Source of the DNA: Ewingella americana
Lineage (GTDB): Bacteria; Pseudomonadota; Gammaproteobacteria; Enterobacterales; Enterobacteriaceae
Assembly: GCF_006438725.1 (NCBI RefSeq)
Contig: NZ_RCZD01000023.1
Span: forward strand, 1-32,982
Length of the DNA: 32,982 nt
Reading direction: 5' to 3'
The notes beneath the pieces were generated by a model, which was not told where the DNA came from, ran no database searches, and was given only the letters and a program-made list of their open reading frames with translations. Positions 1-9,241 of this stretch are shown one piece after another. Numbering within the stretch: the first letter of the stretch is position 1; every line of letters begins with the position of its first letter. The translations under genes and the position numbers were made by a program.

Positions 1-123
1 ACATTACTCACCCGTCCGCCGCTCGTCACCCAGAGAGCAAGCTCTCCTGTGTTACCGCTCGACTTGCATGTGTTAGGCCTGCCGCCAGCGTTCAATCTGA
101 GCCATGATCAAACTCTTCAATTA
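1..123 (-). rRNA. rrs: 16S ribosomal RNA, 5' end (partial)
   Basis: Reading leftward, the sequence begins AATTGAAGAGTTTGATCATG and continues into the universally conserved 16S 5' domain through the V1 loop to the conserved GGCGGACGGGTGAGTAATGT stretch. The gene runs off the left window edge, so only about the first 120 nt are present. The V1 hairpin (GGAGAGCTTGCTCTC type) is of the kind seen in Serratia and Rahnella relatives. The position, downstream of a leftward clpB, matches the rrnG locus of E. coli K-12. The exact mature 5' end is placed by alignment from memory and may be off by a base or two. Confidence 0.97.
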
Positions 124-287
124 AAAGTTCGATTTGCTTCAACTCGTGAAGCGGTGCTCAAAAATTAACTTTCGTAATAATTCACTTAAATGAATTACTG
201 CTTGGTCACTCTTTAAGACTTGATATTTTTTGCCACCGAAGTGGCTGATATCGTCTTGTGAGTGCCCACACAGATTGTCTGATAAAT

Positions 288-298
288 TGTTAAAGAGC
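288..298 (-). promoter_or_regulatory. rrn leader boxA antitermination element
   Basis: On the minus strand the leader reads GCTCTTTAACA followed by ATTTATCAGACAATCTGTG, the typical enterobacterial rrn boxA context. NusB/NusE (S10) bind boxA RNA to set up antitermination of rRNA transcription. It lies between promoter P2 and the 16S 5' end, as expected. Confidence 0.85.
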
Positions 299-337
299 GT
301 TCGTTACCGAATAAGTTCTCGGTAACGCGGGAGGCAG

Positions 338-365
338 ATAATACGCTTTCCCGCTGAAGAGTCAA
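338..365 (-). promoter_or_regulatory. rrn P2 promoter
   Basis: Minus-strand -35 TTGACT (360-365) and -10 TATTAT (338-343) are separated by 16 bp. This arrangement matches the E. coli rrn P2 promoter, which also carries TTGACT and TATTAT. It drives the 16S gene at the left edge. Confidence 0.85.
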
Positions 366-469
366 CCTTTTTCTCTTACGAGACGCGGTGTTTTCACCGG
401 GTTGAGACTTCCTGACTGGGCGACTTGGTTCTCGTTAGAGGAGTCGTTGTTCCCGGTCAGTGGAGGCGC

Positions 470-497
470 ATTATAGGGAGTTCTCAGACAGTGGCAA
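470..497 (-). promoter_or_regulatory. rrn P1 promoter
   Basis: Minus-strand -35 TTGCCA (492-497) and a perfect -10 TATAAT (470-475) have the 16-bp spacer typical of rrn P1. The downstream GCGCC discriminator is the sequence class linked to stringent (ppGpp/DksA) control. The A/T-rich tract at about 500-540 is where UP-element and Fis sites would lie. The region between the clpB terminator and the 16S gene contains no gene; the 69-codon frame at 362-571 lies across these promoters and is not credible. Confidence 0.85.
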
Positions 498-570
498 CCC
501 TTAATTTCAAATAATTTACTGACCGTTCTTTTTTTAGACAAAGCCGCCTGAATCGGGTGAATTACATACA

Positions 571-603
571 AAAAAAGAGGCTCAGATAAGCTCTGAGCCT
601 CTT
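571..603 (-). terminator. clpB rho-independent terminator
   Basis: A perfect 12-bp stem (AAGAGGCTCAGA paired with its complement, 575-586 and 592-603) has a 5-nt loop. On the minus strand it is followed by a run of T. It lies just downstream of the clpB stop codon and insulates the strong rrn P1 promoter. Confidence 0.9.
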
Positions 604-632
604 AAAGGTTATTTTAACTCGTTTTCTCTCGG

Positions 633-3206
633 TTATTGCCGGGCCACTATATGGTCATTTTCCACATCTATAGTGATTGGTTTACCCGGTATCAACTTAC
701 CAGACAGTATTTGCTGAGCCAGCGGGTTCTCGAGTTCCTGCTGGATGGCACGTTTAAGTGGCCGCGCACCGTATACAGGGTCGAACCCGGTATTACCAAT
801 CAACTCGAGCGCCGCATCGGTTAATGTGGCTGAGTAGCCTTTCTCTTCCAAACGTTTGTACAAACGTTCCAACTGGACCTTCGCAATATTTTTGATATGC
901 GCATGAGCCAGCGGATGGAAGACAACCACCTCATCAATACGGTTGATGAACTCAGGACGGAAGTTTTGTGTGACCACTTCCATCACTGATGCCTTCATCT
1001 GCTCATAAGTCGCCTCACCGAAGTGCTGCTGGATAACATCAGAGCCCAGGTTCGAGGTCATGATGACCACGGTATTACGGAAATCTACCGTTCTGCCCTG
1101 CCCATCCGTCAGACGTCCATCATCAAGAACCTGCAACAGGATGTTGAAGACATCAGGATGCGCCTTTTCTACTTCATCTAATAAGATGACGGAGTAAGGC
1201 CGACGTCTAACAGCTTCAGTTAAGTAACCACCCTCTTCATAACCAACATATCCCGGAGGAGCCCCCACCAAACGCGAGACGGAGTGTTTCTCCATAAACT
1301 CTGACATGTCGATACGCACCATGGCGTCATCACTATTAAAGAGGAACGTCGCCAGCGCCTTGCACAGCTCTGTCTTACCGACCCCGGTTGGGCCAAGGAA
1401 GAGGAATGAGCCGATCGGGCGGTTTGGATCAGACAATCCAGCACGGCTACGACGAATCGCATTCGATACCGCTTCAACCGCTTCATTCTGTCCGATAACC
1501 CGATGATGCAGCGCATCTTCCATGCGCAGCAGTTTCTCACGCTCGCTTTCCAGCATTCGGTCTACCGGAATCCCGGTCCATCGCGCCAGCACATCGGCAA
1601 TTTCCACATCCGTTACGCGGTTACGCAATAACTTCATCGTCTTGCCTTCAGCCTGAGTTGCTGCAGCCAGCTGTTTTTCCAATTCTGGAATTTTACCGTA
1701 CTGCAATTCAGACATGCGGCCGAGATCACCGACACGGCGTGCCTGCTCCAGCGTAATCTTCGCCTGCTCAAGTTCAGACTTAATATTCTGAGTACCGGTC
1801 AGCGAGGCTTTCTCAGCTTTCCACTCTTCATTAAGTTCAGAGAACTCGCGCTCTTTCTGATCAAGTTCAGTTTCAAGCATTTCCAGACGTTTAACGCTGG
1901 CATCATCAGACTCTTTCTTCAGCGCCTGCTGCTCCAGTTTCAACTGAATGATACGACGTTCAAGGCGATCAAGAGCTTCTGGCTTTGAGTCCATCTGCAT
2001 ACGAATGCTCGATGCCGCTTCGTCAATCAAGTCAATCGCCTTGTCAGGCAACTGACGGTCTGAAATATAACGATGCGATAACGTCGCCGCCGCCACGATA
2101 GCTGGGTCCGTGATCTGCACATGGTGATGCAGTTCGTAACGCTCTTTCAGACCACGCAAAATCGCGATGGTGTCCTCGACTGAAGGCTCAGCCACGAAGA
2201 CTTTCTGGAAGCGGCGTTCAAGCGCGGCATCCTTCTCTATATACTGACGGTACTCATTTAACGTTGTGGCCCCCACGCAGTGAAGTTCACCACGTGCCAG
2301 CGCAGGCTTGAGCATGTTGCCTGCATCCATTGCGCCGTCGGCTTTACCCGCCCCGACCATGGTGTGTAACTCATCAATAAACAGGATGACATTACCTTCC
2401 TGTTTTGACAGGTCGCTGAGCAAGCCTTTCAAACGCTCTTCAAACTCACCACGATATTTAGCGCCAGCCACCAGCGCGCCCATATCTAAAGAAAGGACGC
2501 GTTTGTTTTTCAGGCCTTCTGGCACTTCGCCATTAATGATGCGCTGAGCCAGGCCTTCGGCGATCGCCGTTTTACCGACACCCGGTTCACCGATTAATAC
2601 CGGGTTATTTTTGGTACGACGTTGCAATACCTGAATGGTGCGACGAATTTCTTCGTCACGGCCAATCACCGGATCAAGTTTTCCTTGTTCCGCGCGTTCG
2701 GTCAGGTCGATAGTGTATTTTTTCAAAGCCTGACGTTGGTCTTCAGCTCCCTGATCATCCACTTTGTCGCCACCTCTCATTTGATCAATTGCCGCACTGA
2801 TTTTCTCCACCGTTGCACCGCGCGCTTTGAGCAGGTCGGTCAAGGTGCCGCGGTCTTTGAGCGCCGCGAGAATAAACAGTTCGGATGAAATAAATGTGTC
2901 AGCGCGCTGCTGCGCCAATTTGTCACAATGGTTTAAAACACGTACCAGTTCACTGGATGGTTGAACATCACCACCGGTACCTTCAACTTGCGGCAATCGC
3001 CCCAAAGCCTGTTCTATGTCCGTGCGCAGTTTCGGGGTATCAATCCCGGCGGCGGTCAGTAACGGACGAACGGTCCCGCCTTCCTGAGTAAGCAAAGCGC
3101 TCATCAGGTGAACAGGTTCGATAAATTGGTTGTCGCGCCCAAGTGCGAGTGACTGAGCATCGGCGAGGGCAAGCTGGAATTTACTTGTAAGACGATCCAG
3201 ACGCAT
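633..3206 (-). CDS. clpB: ClpB protein disaggregase
   Basis: Hsp100 AAA+ chaperone that, with DnaK/DnaJ/GrpE, threads aggregated proteins through a hexameric ring in the cytosol. The protein is 857 aa, the same length as E. coli ClpB. Visible parts are the N-terminal Clp repeat domain (about 1-145), the first AAA+ module with Walker A GEPGVGKT at 206-213, the coiled-coil middle domain rich in Glu/Leu/Lys (about 410-525), and the second AAA+ module with GPTGVGKT near 605-612 and GYVGYEEGG pore loop. The start [10 protein letters not shown] is chosen because AGGAGG lies just upstream and the longer in-frame ATG at 3263 falls inside the heat-shock promoter. It is monocistronic, followed by its own terminator. 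Confidence 0.97.
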   Translation of the reverse strand: MRLDRLTSKFQLALADAQSLALGRDNQFIEPVHLMSALLTQEGGTVRPLLTAAGIDTPKLRTDIEQALGRLPQVEGTGGDVQPSSELVRVLNHCDKLAQQRADTFISSELFILAALKDRGTLTDLLKARGATVEKISAAIDQMRGGDKVDDQGAEDQRQALKKYTIDLTERAEQGKLDPVIGRDEEIRRTIQVLQRRTKNNPVLIGEPGVGKTAIAEGLAQRIINGEVPEGLKNKRVLSLDMGALVAGAKYRGEFEERLKGLLSDLSKQEGNVILFIDELHTMVGAGKADGAMDAGNMLKPALARGELHCVGATTLNEYRQYIEKDAALERRFQKVFVAEPSVEDTIAILRGLKERYELHHHVQITDPAIVAAATLSHRYISDRQLPDKAIDLIDEAASSIRMQMDSKPEALDRLERRIIQLKLEQQALKKESDDASVKRLEMLETELDQKEREFSELNEEWKAEKASLTGTQNIKSELEQAKITLEQARRVGDLGRMSELQYGKIPELEKQLAAATQAEGKTMKLLRNRVTDVEIADVLARWTGIPVDRMLESEREKLLRMEDALHHRVIGQNEAVEAVSNAIRRSRAGLSDPNRPIGSFLFLGPTGVGKTELCKALATFLFNSDDAMVRIDMSEFMEKHSVSRLVGAPPGYVGYEEGGYLTEAVRRRPYSVILLDEVEKAHPDVFNILLQVLDDGRLTDGQGRTVDFRNTVVIMTSNLGSDVIQQHFGEATYEQMKASVMEVVTQNFRPEFINRIDEVVVFHPLAHAHIKNIAKVQLERLYKRLEEKGYSATLTDAALELIGNTGFDPVYGARPLKRAIQQELENPLAQQILSGKLIPGKPITIDVENDHIVARQ

Positions 3207-3243
3207 AACTCCTCCTATTCTGAACAAAATTGCTTCTGGAGAA

Positions 3244-3272
3244 TAGATGAGGTCAACCCTCAAATTTTCAAG
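3244..3272 (-). promoter_or_regulatory. Sigma-32 heat-shock promoter of clpB
   Basis: Minus strand shows CTTGAAA (3266-3272) and, 13 bp further, CCTCATCTA (3244-3252). These match the sigma-32 pattern CTTGAAA / CCCCATnTA. E. coli clpB is a known sigma-32 gene, so heat-shock control is expected. The spacing and both boxes are seen directly; factor use is inferred. Confidence 0.8.
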
Positions 3273-3336
3273 GTTATCTTGTCAGTATATTATGAGTACA
3301 ACGCCATGCGCCGGCGGATCATCTTGATAAGGAAGG

Positions 3337-4074
3337 TTATATAAGCCAAATTAAACTTGCCAGCCGTCCGGTGTTAACGTCACGTCGGTAAGAGTAAAAT
3401 TTTGTGCTGTCAGTAACAGTGCAATGTTCCCCGCCATAGATGCGAGTCACACCGCAAGAGTTCAAGCGCAGTCTTGCAAGATGATAGATATCCGCCAGGA
3501 ATTTACTCCCTTTAGGCTGGAAAGCAGCTTCAGCCGCTGAATCTACCGACATAAATGCATCCCGAACCTCACCGCCCACTTCAAACTGTTGCGGGCCAAT
3601 GGCGGGTCCCAGCCAGGCAATAATATCTGAAGGTTTTGCAGAGAATTCAGCCACGGTTTTTTCGAGCACACCCGCACACAGCCCCCGCCACCCTGCGTGC
3701 GCGGCAGCGACCTCATCCCCTGCACGGCTGGAAAAAAGCACCGGCAGACAATCGGCGGTCATGGCGGCACAGACAACGCCTGGCTGGTTGGTATAAGCGG
3801 AATCAGCCACAAGGGTTGGCAAATAGGGAGTCTTGGGAGTAAGTCTTACAACGTGGGTGCCGTGTACCTGTTCGAGCCAATGAGGCGCTGCGGGAAGAGC
3901 GGCTAAATCGATAAGACGCAGGCGGTTGGCACTGACGGACTGAGGATCATCACCAACGTGTGAACCCAGATTGAGCGAGTCGAAGGGCGGCAAACTGACA
4001 CCGCCCTGACGAGTTGTGACGCATGACCGCACCGTTAAAGGCTGCGGCCATTGAGGAAGGATGAGTGGGCTCAT
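3337..4074 (-). CDS. pgeF: Polyphenol oxidase-family purine nucleosidase PgeF (YfiH)
   Basis: YfiH/PgeF family (DUF152, multicopper polyphenol oxidase-like), 245 aa. In E. coli the protein is linked to peptidoglycan editing, preventing misincorporation of serine for alanine; purine nucleoside activities are reported for family members. Metal-binding residues expected for the family are visible: H in HxxxG segments (WLEQVHGTHV), C in AAMTADCLPV and H in AAAHAGWRGL. The start is ATG at 4074, whose A is shared with the TGA stop of rluD (TGATG), implying translational coupling. In-frame TTG and GTG codons just upstream are less likely starts. Function in this organism is inferred from family only. 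Confidence 0.93.
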   Translation of the reverse strand: MSPLILPQWPQPLTVRSCVTTRQGGVSLPPFDSLNLGSHVGDDPQSVSANRLRLIDLAALPAAPHWLEQVHGTHVVRLTPKTPYLPTLVADSAYTNQPGVVCAAMTADCLPVLFSSRAGDEVAAAHAGWRGLCAGVLEKTVAEFSAKPSDIIAWLGPAIGPQQFEVGGEVRDAFMSVDSAAEAAFQPKGSKFLADIYHLARLRLNSCGVTRIYGGEHCTVTDSTKFYSYRRDVNTGRLASLIWLI

Positions 4075-5051
4075 CACCAATTCATCTGATCCTTGAACTC
4101 TTCGGTATCGGCCTTCAGCGCATTAATCAAATCAACCATATCTTGAGGAAGCGGCGCGTGCCACTCCATCTCGATACCCGTTACCGGATGATAAAGACGT
4201 AGCATGGTGGCATGCAGAGCCTGACGGTCAAAACTACGCAGCGTGGCAATAAATGCCTCTGAAGCGCCTTTAGGCAAACGAGGACGGCCGCCGTAGAGTT
4301 GGTCGCCTAACAGAGGATGGTTGATGTGTGCCATATGCACACGGATCTGGTGCGTACGACCGGTTTCCAAACGCAGACGCATACGCGTATGAGCACGGAA
4401 ATGCTCCATAATGCGGTAATGCGTAGTAGCCGGTTTACCCATTGGATGAACCGCCATATGCGTGCGTTTGGTCGAATGACGGGCAATGGGTTGATCAACC
4501 GTACCGCCAGCTGTCATGGTGCCGATAGCCACTGCTTCATATTCACGGGTAATTTCGCGCGCCTGCAGTGCTTCAACCAGATGTGTTTGTGCCGGTACCG
4601 TTTTGGCCACCACCATTAAACCGGTGGTGTCTTTATCCAGACGATGCACGATACCGCAACGCGGTACATCCATGATCTCTGGGTAATAATGCAGTAATGC
4701 ATTCAGTACTGTGCCATCAGGATTTCCTGCGCCTGGGTGAACAACCAGATCGCGGGGTTTATTGATGACTAAAATATCGTTATCTTCGTAGACAATGTTT
4801 AACGCGATATCCTGTGGCAGCCAACGCGCATCTTCTTCAATTTGCGCATCGATTGCGATAGCCTCGCCACCCAACACTTTTTCTTTTGGTTTGGTCACTT
4901 TCTTGCCATTAACTTGCACCCTGTCATCCAGGATCCAATCTTTTATGCGAGATCGTGAATAATCAGGGAACAATTCGGCCAAAGCCTGATCTAACCGTTG
5001 ACCGAGTTGAGATTCGGCCACCGTTGCGGTGAGTTGTACTTGTTGTGCCAT
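4074..5051 (-). CDS. rluD: 23S rRNA pseudouridine(1911/1915/1917) synthase RluD
   Basis: Converts three uridines in helix 69 of 23S rRNA to pseudouridine, needed for normal ribosome assembly and termination. The 325-aa protein has an N-terminal S4 RNA-binding domain (about 18-75) and the RluA-family catalytic core with the HRLDKDTTGL motif; the catalytic aspartate is D139. E. coli RluD is 326 aa. It overlaps pgeF by one base in the same direction and is divergent from bamD, sharing a 130-bp intergenic region, the same arrangement as in E. coli. Confidence 0.96.
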   Translation of the reverse strand: MAQQVQLTATVAESQLGQRLDQALAELFPDYSRSRIKDWILDDRVQVNGKKVTKPKEKVLGGEAIAIDAQIEEDARWLPQDIALNIVYEDNDILVINKPRDLVVHPGAGNPDGTVLNALLHYYPEIMDVPRCGIVHRLDKDTTGLMVVAKTVPAQTHLVEALQAREITREYEAVAIGTMTAGGTVDQPIARHSTKRTHMAVHPMGKPATTHYRIMEHFRAHTRMRLRLETGRTHQIRVHMAHINHPLLGDQLYGGRPRLPKGASEAFIATLRSFDRQALHATMLRLYHPVTGIEMEWHAPLPQDMVDLINALKADTEEFKDQMNW

Positions 5052-5181
5052 ATGCAGCTTCTTGGTTAACGTTGGGTTTTCACGGCGATGCCGTTTAAAA
5101 TAATGTGCTATTGTAGCTGGTCTTTGTCGGGAGCTTAACGGACAGTCTCCCAGAATAACACCTGAGGATAATCAAAACGTC

Positions 5182-5916
5182 ATGACGCGTGTGAAATATC
5201 TGGTGGCAGCAGCCACGTTGAGCCTGGCGCTGGTCGGTTGCTCCGGTTCCAAAGAAACGGTTCCCGATAACCCGCCAAACGTACTTTATGCTACTGCCCA
5301 GCAAAAGCTGCAGGACGGTAACTTTAAGGGCGCGATTGCTCAATTAGAAGCGCTGGATAACCGCTATCCATTTGGACCTTACTCACAACAAGTGCAGTTG
5401 GATCTGATCTACGCTTACTATAAGTCTGCTGATTTGCCTTTGGCTCAGGCCTCTATTGATCGCTTTATGCGCCTGAACCCGACCCATCCGAACATTGATT
5501 ACGTCATGTATATGCGTGGTCTGACGGATATGGCGCTGGACGACAGTGCGCTGCAAGGCTTCTTCGGTATCGATCGTTCTGACCGTGACCCGCAACATGC
5601 ACGTGCCGCTTTCCGTGACTTCAGCCAGCTGATTCATAGTTATCCGAACAGTCAGTATGCAACCGATGCCAATAAGCGTCTGGTATTCCTGAAAGATCGC
5701 CTAGCCAAATATGAGCTGTCGGTCGTGCAATACTACACTAAACGTGGTGCTTACGTCGCCGTCGTTAATCGTGTAGAGGAAATGCTGAAGAATTACCCGG
5801 ATACCAAAGCGACGCGTGATGCGCTGCCACTGATGGAAAATGCTTATCGTGAACTGCAATTGAATAACGAAGCGGACAAGGTTGCTAAAATCATTGCTAC
5901 CAACAACGCGTCGTAA
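5182..5916 (+). CDS. bamD: Outer membrane assembly lipoprotein BamD
   Basis: Essential lipoprotein of the BAM complex, which folds beta-barrel proteins into the outer membrane. The 244-aa product has a lipoprotein signal peptide ending in the lipobox LVGC, so C20 is the predicted lipidated residue, followed by tetratricopeptide-like helical repeats (for example YFGPYSQQ-type segments and [11 protein letters not shown]). Length and sequence match E. coli BamD (245 aa). It is divergent from rluD and followed by a hairpin terminator, so probably a single-gene unit; a sigma-E link is known in E. coli but no clear site was identified here. Confidence 0.96.
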   Translation: MTRVKYLVAAATLSLALVGCSGSKETVPDNPPNVLYATAQQKLQDGNFKGAIAQLEALDNRYPFGPYSQQVQLDLIYAYYKSADLPLAQASIDRFMRLNPTHPNIDYVMYMRGLTDMALDDSALQGFFGIDRSDRDPQHARAAFRDFSQLIHSYPNSQYATDANKRLVFLKDRLAKYELSVVQYYTKRGAYVAVVNRVEEMLKNYPDTKATRDALPLMENAYRELQLNNEADKVAKIIATNNAS

Positions 5917-5954
5917 TTCAGTTAACAGGCTCATTAACATTTAGTGCAGAACAA

Positions 5955-5980
5955 ACGGTAGCTTAGGCTGCCGTTTTTTT
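5955..5980 (+). terminator. bamD terminator
   Basis: ACGGTAGC and GCTGCCGT form an 8-bp stem (one G-U pair) around a TTAG loop, followed by a run of at least eight T. It lies 38 bp after the bamD stop. Confidence 0.88.
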
Positions 5981-6133
5981 TGTGTTGAATAACTAAATTG
6001 ATGATTTTTAACGCAGAGATAACGCAGGAGCGGAAAGTTTTGCCGAGCAGATCTTATCGATACTGCGTTATTATTCTGAAAGTCTCAAGCCCTATCCGGC
6101 CGTTAATTACCCCAGCTCACAGTTTTGTAGTAC

Positions 6134-6204
6134 TTGACAAAAAGTGACAAAAAAACGTGATTTCTATCACGCATTTTGTCTCAAAGGCAGGTATGCTGAA
6201 CTTA
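6134..6204 (+). promoter_or_regulatory. raiA promoter with CRP-like site
   Basis: CGTGATTTCTATCACG (6156-6171) is a symmetric match to the CRP half-sites GTGA-N6-TCAC. A TATGCT -10-like box at 6192-6197 puts the start near 6204, so the CRP site centre falls at about -41, the class II activator position. A TTGACA lies further upstream at 6134. CRP activation of raiA is plausible and consistent with its stationary-phase role, but the start site is inferred. The rest of the bamD-raiA gap (5981-6133) shows nothing I can name. Confidence 0.65.
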
Positions 6205-6235
6205 TCCTAGACGGAAAGACAGAGAGGTAAATTAC

Positions 6236-6577
6236 ATGACAGTCAACATTACCAGCAAACAAATGGACATCACCACAGCGATTCGGGACCACGTCGAAGA
6301 CCGTCTAAAAAAACTGGAAAAATGGCAAACTCAGTTAATTAACCCACATATCGTTCTTTCGAAAGAACCTCAGGGATTCGTCGCCGACGCGACAATTACC
6401 ACGGCTAATGGGCCATTGGTTGCCAGCGCAACACATGATGATATGTATGCAGCCATCAATGAATTGATTGCGAAACTGGAACGTCAGTTGAATAAAGTTC
6501 AGCACAAAGGCGAGGCCCGCCGCGCAGAAAGCTGCGTGAAAGAGATCAACCTGGAACCTCAAGAAGAGGAGGAATGA
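6236..6577 (+). CDS. raiA: Ribosome-associated inhibitor A (RaiA, YfiA, protein Y)
   Basis: Stationary-phase and cold-stress factor that binds the 30S decoding channel, blocks tRNA and mRNA binding and favours stable 70S monosomes. The 113-aa protein matches E. coli RaiA in length and carries the signature MNITSKQM-type N-terminus, the LEKWQ helix, and the acidic C-terminal tail EPQEEEE that distinguishes RaiA from short HPF. AGAGAGG lies upstream as ribosome binding site. It sits between bamD and pheL as in E. coli, with its own terminator. Confidence 0.96.
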   Translation: MTVNITSKQMDITTAIRDHVEDRLKKLEKWQTQLINPHIVLSKEPQGFVADATITTANGPLVASATHDDMYAAINELIAKLERQLNKVQHKGEARRAESCVKEINLEPQEEEE

Positions 6578-6603
6578 TTTCCAACTTTTAGTCACACAAA
6601 CAG

Positions 6604-6627
6604 CGCGCTCTCAGGAGCGCGTTTTTT
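6604..6627 (+). terminator. raiA terminator
   Basis: CGCGCTC-TCAG-GAGCGCG hairpin (6604-6621) followed by six T. Confidence 0.9.
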
Positions 6628-6645
6628 ATGCCCTCGCAAATTGTA

Positions 6646-6674
6646 TTGACACAATGAAAAGCCAGCGGTTACTT
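6646..6674 (+). promoter_or_regulatory. pheLA promoter
   Basis: TTGACA (6646-6651), 17-bp spacer, TTACTT (6669-6674). It lies about 30 bp before the pheL leader ORF and resembles the E. coli pheA promoter arrangement. Confidence 0.65.
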
Positions 6675-6707
6675 TAGGGTCAGACTTCATCAGAGAAATC
6701 ACTACAC

Positions 6708-6755
6708 ATGAACACCAAACTGTTTTTCTTCGCATTCTTTTTTACCTTCCCCTGA
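6708..6755 (+). CDS. pheL: Phe operon leader peptide PheL
   Basis: A 15-codon ORF encodes [15 protein letters not shown] with seven phenylalanines, corresponding to the E. coli leader [15 protein letters not shown]. Ribosome stalling at Phe codons under low charged tRNA-Phe allows antitermination into pheA. The Phe-rich core is identical to E. coli while the first residues differ, as expected if only the regulatory run and the RNA folding matter. It was too short for ordinary gene calling but the order promoter, leader, attenuator, pheA makes it certain. Confidence 0.95.
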   Translation: [15 protein letters not shown]

Positions 6756-6802
6756 CTGGGAGGCGTTTCGTCGCGAAAGAATGAATGCGAAGACGAACAA
6801 CG

Positions 6803-6829
6803 AAGCCTCCTGAAAAGGGGGCTTTTTTT
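6803..6829 (+). terminator. pheA attenuator (terminator hairpin)
   Basis: AAGCCTCC-TGAAAA-GGGGGCTT followed by seven T forms the terminator. The upstream segments around GGGAGGCG (6758-6765) and TTCGTCGCG/CGAAGACGAA can pair alternatively, giving the usual protector and antiterminator structures of the phe leader. It lies 55 bp upstream of pheA. Confidence 0.88.
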
Positions 6830-6884
6830 ATGCTCATAGTTTGGCAAATTCGAAAGCAAGAAAGCACATAAAAAGGGTGACATA

Positions 6885-8042
6885 ATGACCGAGAATCCAT
6901 TGCTGGCTCTACGTGAACGCATCAGCGCACTGGACCTTAAATTACTGGCGTTACTGGCAGAAAGACGCAATCTGGCGGTAGAAGTCGCACAGTCCAAAAT
7001 GCATTCTCATCGCCCTATCCGCGATAAAGAACGGGAAAAAGAACTGATCAATGCCCTGATTTTAGAAGGCAAAAAACAAGGGCTTGATGGTCACTACATT
7101 ACCCGTGTTTATCAGCTGATTATCGAAGACTCCGTTCTGACCCAACAGGCGTTACTGCAACAGCATCTGAACCAAACCACGTCTGGATCCGCACGCATCG
7201 CCTTCCTCGGACCGAAAGGGTCTTACTCGCACCTTGCCGCCAGACAATATGCCGCACGTCATTTTGAACAATTCATCGAGTGTGGCTGCCAGAAATTCCA
7301 GGATATTTTCACCCAGGTGGAAACTGGCCAGGCAGACTACGCCGTGCTGCCGATTGAAAATACCAGCTCCGGTTCCATCAACGACGTCTATGACCTGCTG
7401 CAGCATACCAGTCTCTCGATAGTCGGCGAACTGACCAACCCAATCGATCACTGCGTGCTGGTTGCGGCAGATACTGACCTCTCTCAAATTGAGACGGTCT
7501 ACAGCCATCCGCAACCTTTCCAGCAATGTAGCCAGTTCATCAACCGCTTCCCGCACTGGAAAATTGAATATTGCGAAAGTACCGCAGCGGCTATGGAAAA
7601 AGTGGCCGCATCAAAATCACCCCACGTTGCAGCGCTTGGTAGCGAAGCCGGTGGTGCGCTGTATGGCCTGCAAGTGTTGGAACATAATCTGGCAAACCAG
7701 CAACAGAATATCACCCGCTTTATCGTGCTGGCCCGTAAGGCTATCGAAGTGACCGAACAGGTTCCGGCGAAAACCACCTTTATTATGGCTACGGGGCAAC
7801 AGGCTGGTGCGCTGGTTGAAGCGCTGCTGGTTCTGCGCGAACAGGGGATCATCATGAGTAAGCTGGAATCACGGCCTATCAACGGTAATCCATGGGAGGA
7901 GATGTTCTACATTGATGTGCAGGCAAACCTGCGTTCAGAAGCTATGGAGTCAGCTTTACGTGATTTGAGCGCCATCACCCGTTCACTGAAAGTGCTGGGT
8001 TGCTATCCAGGTGAAAACATCGTCGCCGTTAACCCTGGCTGA
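6885..8042 (+). CDS. pheA: Bifunctional chorismate mutase / prephenate dehydratase (P-protein)
   Basis: Converts chorismate to prephenate and then to phenylpyruvate, the committed branch to phenylalanine. The 385-aa protein has an AroQ-type chorismate mutase domain (about 1-90), a prephenate dehydratase domain starting at [11 protein letters not shown] (about 104-285) and a C-terminal ACT regulatory domain (about 300-385). The ACT domain carries the GALV and ESRP motifs that bind inhibitory phenylalanine. E. coli PheA is 386 aa. Expression is controlled by the pheL attenuator, and it is convergent with tyrA across a shared bidirectional terminator. Confidence 0.97.
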   Translation: MTENPLLALRERISALDLKLLALLAERRNLAVEVAQSKMHSHRPIRDKEREKELINALILEGKKQGLDGHYITRVYQLIIEDSVLTQQALLQQHLNQTTSGSARIAFLGPKGSYSHLAARQYAARHFEQFIECGCQKFQDIFTQVETGQADYAVLPIENTSSGSINDVYDLLQHTSLSIVGELTNPIDHCVLVAADTDLSQIETVYSHPQPFQQCSQFINRFPHWKIEYCESTAAAMEKVAASKSPHVAALGSEAGGALYGLQVLEHNLANQQQNITRFIVLARKAIEVTEQVPAKTTFIMATGQQAGALVEALLVLREQGIIMSKLESRPINGNPWEEMFYIDVQANLRSEAMESALRDLSAITRSLKVLGCYPGENIVAVNPG

Positions 8043-8060
8043 CTCAGGCATTAAGTCACA

Positions 8061-8096
8061 AAAAAGGCCATCATGCTGAGCGTGATGGCCTTTTTA
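8061..8096. terminator. Bidirectional terminator between pheA and tyrA
   Basis: AAAAAGGCCATCA and TGATGGCCTTTTT arms around a short loop provide a T-tract on both strands, so the same hairpin can end pheA rightward and the aroF-tyrA operon leftward. Confidence 0.9.
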
Positions 8097-8112
8097 CTTT
8101 TTCAACCTGTCA

Positions 8113-9234
8113 TTAGCGACGGTTGTCGTTAGCCTGACGCAGCAATGAGCCGCTCTCTTTCAGGAAGCGTGGCGCATATTCGCCGAACCAGGTTTCAACC
8201 TGTTTAAACTTACCGATAAACGCCTGCTTATCGCCGTTTTCAAGCAACTTAAGCGCATCGCCAAACCGCTGGTAATAGCGTTTGATCAGCGCCAAATTGC
8301 TTTCCGAAGACATAATGATGTCAGCATAAAGCTGCGGATCTTGCGCAAACAACCGCCCGACCATGGCCAGTTCAAGGCGATAAATTGGCGAAGACAACGC
8401 CAACAGTTGCTCAATCTGTACATTCTCTTCACACAGGTGCAAGCCATAGGCGAATGTCGCAAAGTGTCGCAGTGCCTGGATGAATGCCATGTTCTGATCG
8501 TGTTCAACAGCGCTTATCTTGTGTAACCGAGCGCCCCATACTTGCAACTGCTCCAACAACCATTGGTAGGCCTGCGGTTCACGGCCGTCACAGTAGACAA
8601 CAACCTGTTTCGCAAGGCTGCCTACGTCCGGGCCAAACATTGGATGCAGCCCCAGAACGGGCCCTTCGTGTACCGCGAGCATTGCCTGCAACGGGCGATT
8701 TTTGACCGATGCGAGATCAACCAGAATGCAGTCATCCGGCAGCTTCGGTAAGCGGTTAATCACCTCTTCGGTCAGATGAATAGGTACACTGACAATCACC
8801 ATACCGGCGTCGGATAGCAGCGTTTCAGCTTGTGCCCAGTCTTCCTGCTCCAGCACTTTGACCTGATAACCCGACAGTTCAAGCATGCGGGTAAACAGTC
8901 GCCCCATTTGCCCGCCACCGCCCACAATGACGATAGGACGTAATTCAGGACGCAGCGTTTTGAAGCCTTTGTCGTTTTCGCTGGAATAGGACTCACGCAT
9001 AACGCGGCGTAAAACATCTTCAATCAGATCAGGAGGAACCCCCATCTGCTGTGCTTCCTGGCGGCGCGAAGCCAGCATGGCAGCCTCACGTTCAGGCACA
9101 TAAATGGGTAAACCGTAGCGGCTTTTCACCTCACCCACTTCCGCCACCAAATTCAGGCGGCGAGATAGAAGATCCAACAACGCTTTATCCACTTCATCAA
9201 TCTGATCACGCAATGCGTTAAGTTCAGCCACCAT
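8113..9234 (-). CDS. tyrA: Bifunctional chorismate mutase / prephenate dehydrogenase (T-protein)
   Basis: Makes prephenate and oxidises it to 4-hydroxyphenylpyruvate for tyrosine synthesis. The 373 aa equal E. coli TyrA. Residues 1-90 are an AroQ chorismate mutase domain ([10 protein letters not shown]), and the dehydrogenase follows with the NAD-binding glycine-rich segment [11 protein letters not shown] near 101-111. The start [10 protein letters not shown] is chosen over a longer frame whose first 34 residues fall in aroF coding sequence and have no family counterpart. It begins 7 nt after the aroF stop, so it is the second gene of the aroF-tyrA operon and shares TyrR control. Confidence 0.96.
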   Translation of the reverse strand: MVAELNALRDQIDEVDKALLDLLSRRLNLVAEVGEVKSRYGLPIYVPEREAAMLASRRQEAQQMGVPPDLIEDVLRRVMRESYSSENDKGFKTLRPELRPIVIVGGGGQMGRLFTRMLELSGYQVKVLEQEDWAQAETLLSDAGMVIVSVPIHLTEEVINRLPKLPDDCILVDLASVKNRPLQAMLAVHEGPVLGLHPMFGPDVGSLAKQVVVYCDGREPQAYQWLLEQLQVWGARLHKISAVEHDQNMAFIQALRHFATFAYGLHLCEENVQIEQLLALSSPIYRLELAMVGRLFAQDPQLYADIIMSSESNLALIKRYYQRFGDALKLLENGDKQAFIGKFKQVETWFGEYAPRFLKESGSLLRQANDNRR

Positions 9235-9241
9235 ATAACAC

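Noticed and set aside
362-571. 69-codon frame upstream of the 16S gene
   Set aside because: It spans the rrn P1 and P2 promoters and has no ribosome site or homology.
3207-3263. 19-codon N-terminal extension of clpB (start at 3263)
   Set aside because: It lies inside the sigma-32 promoter and has no counterpart in ClpB; a perfect ribosome site precedes 3206.
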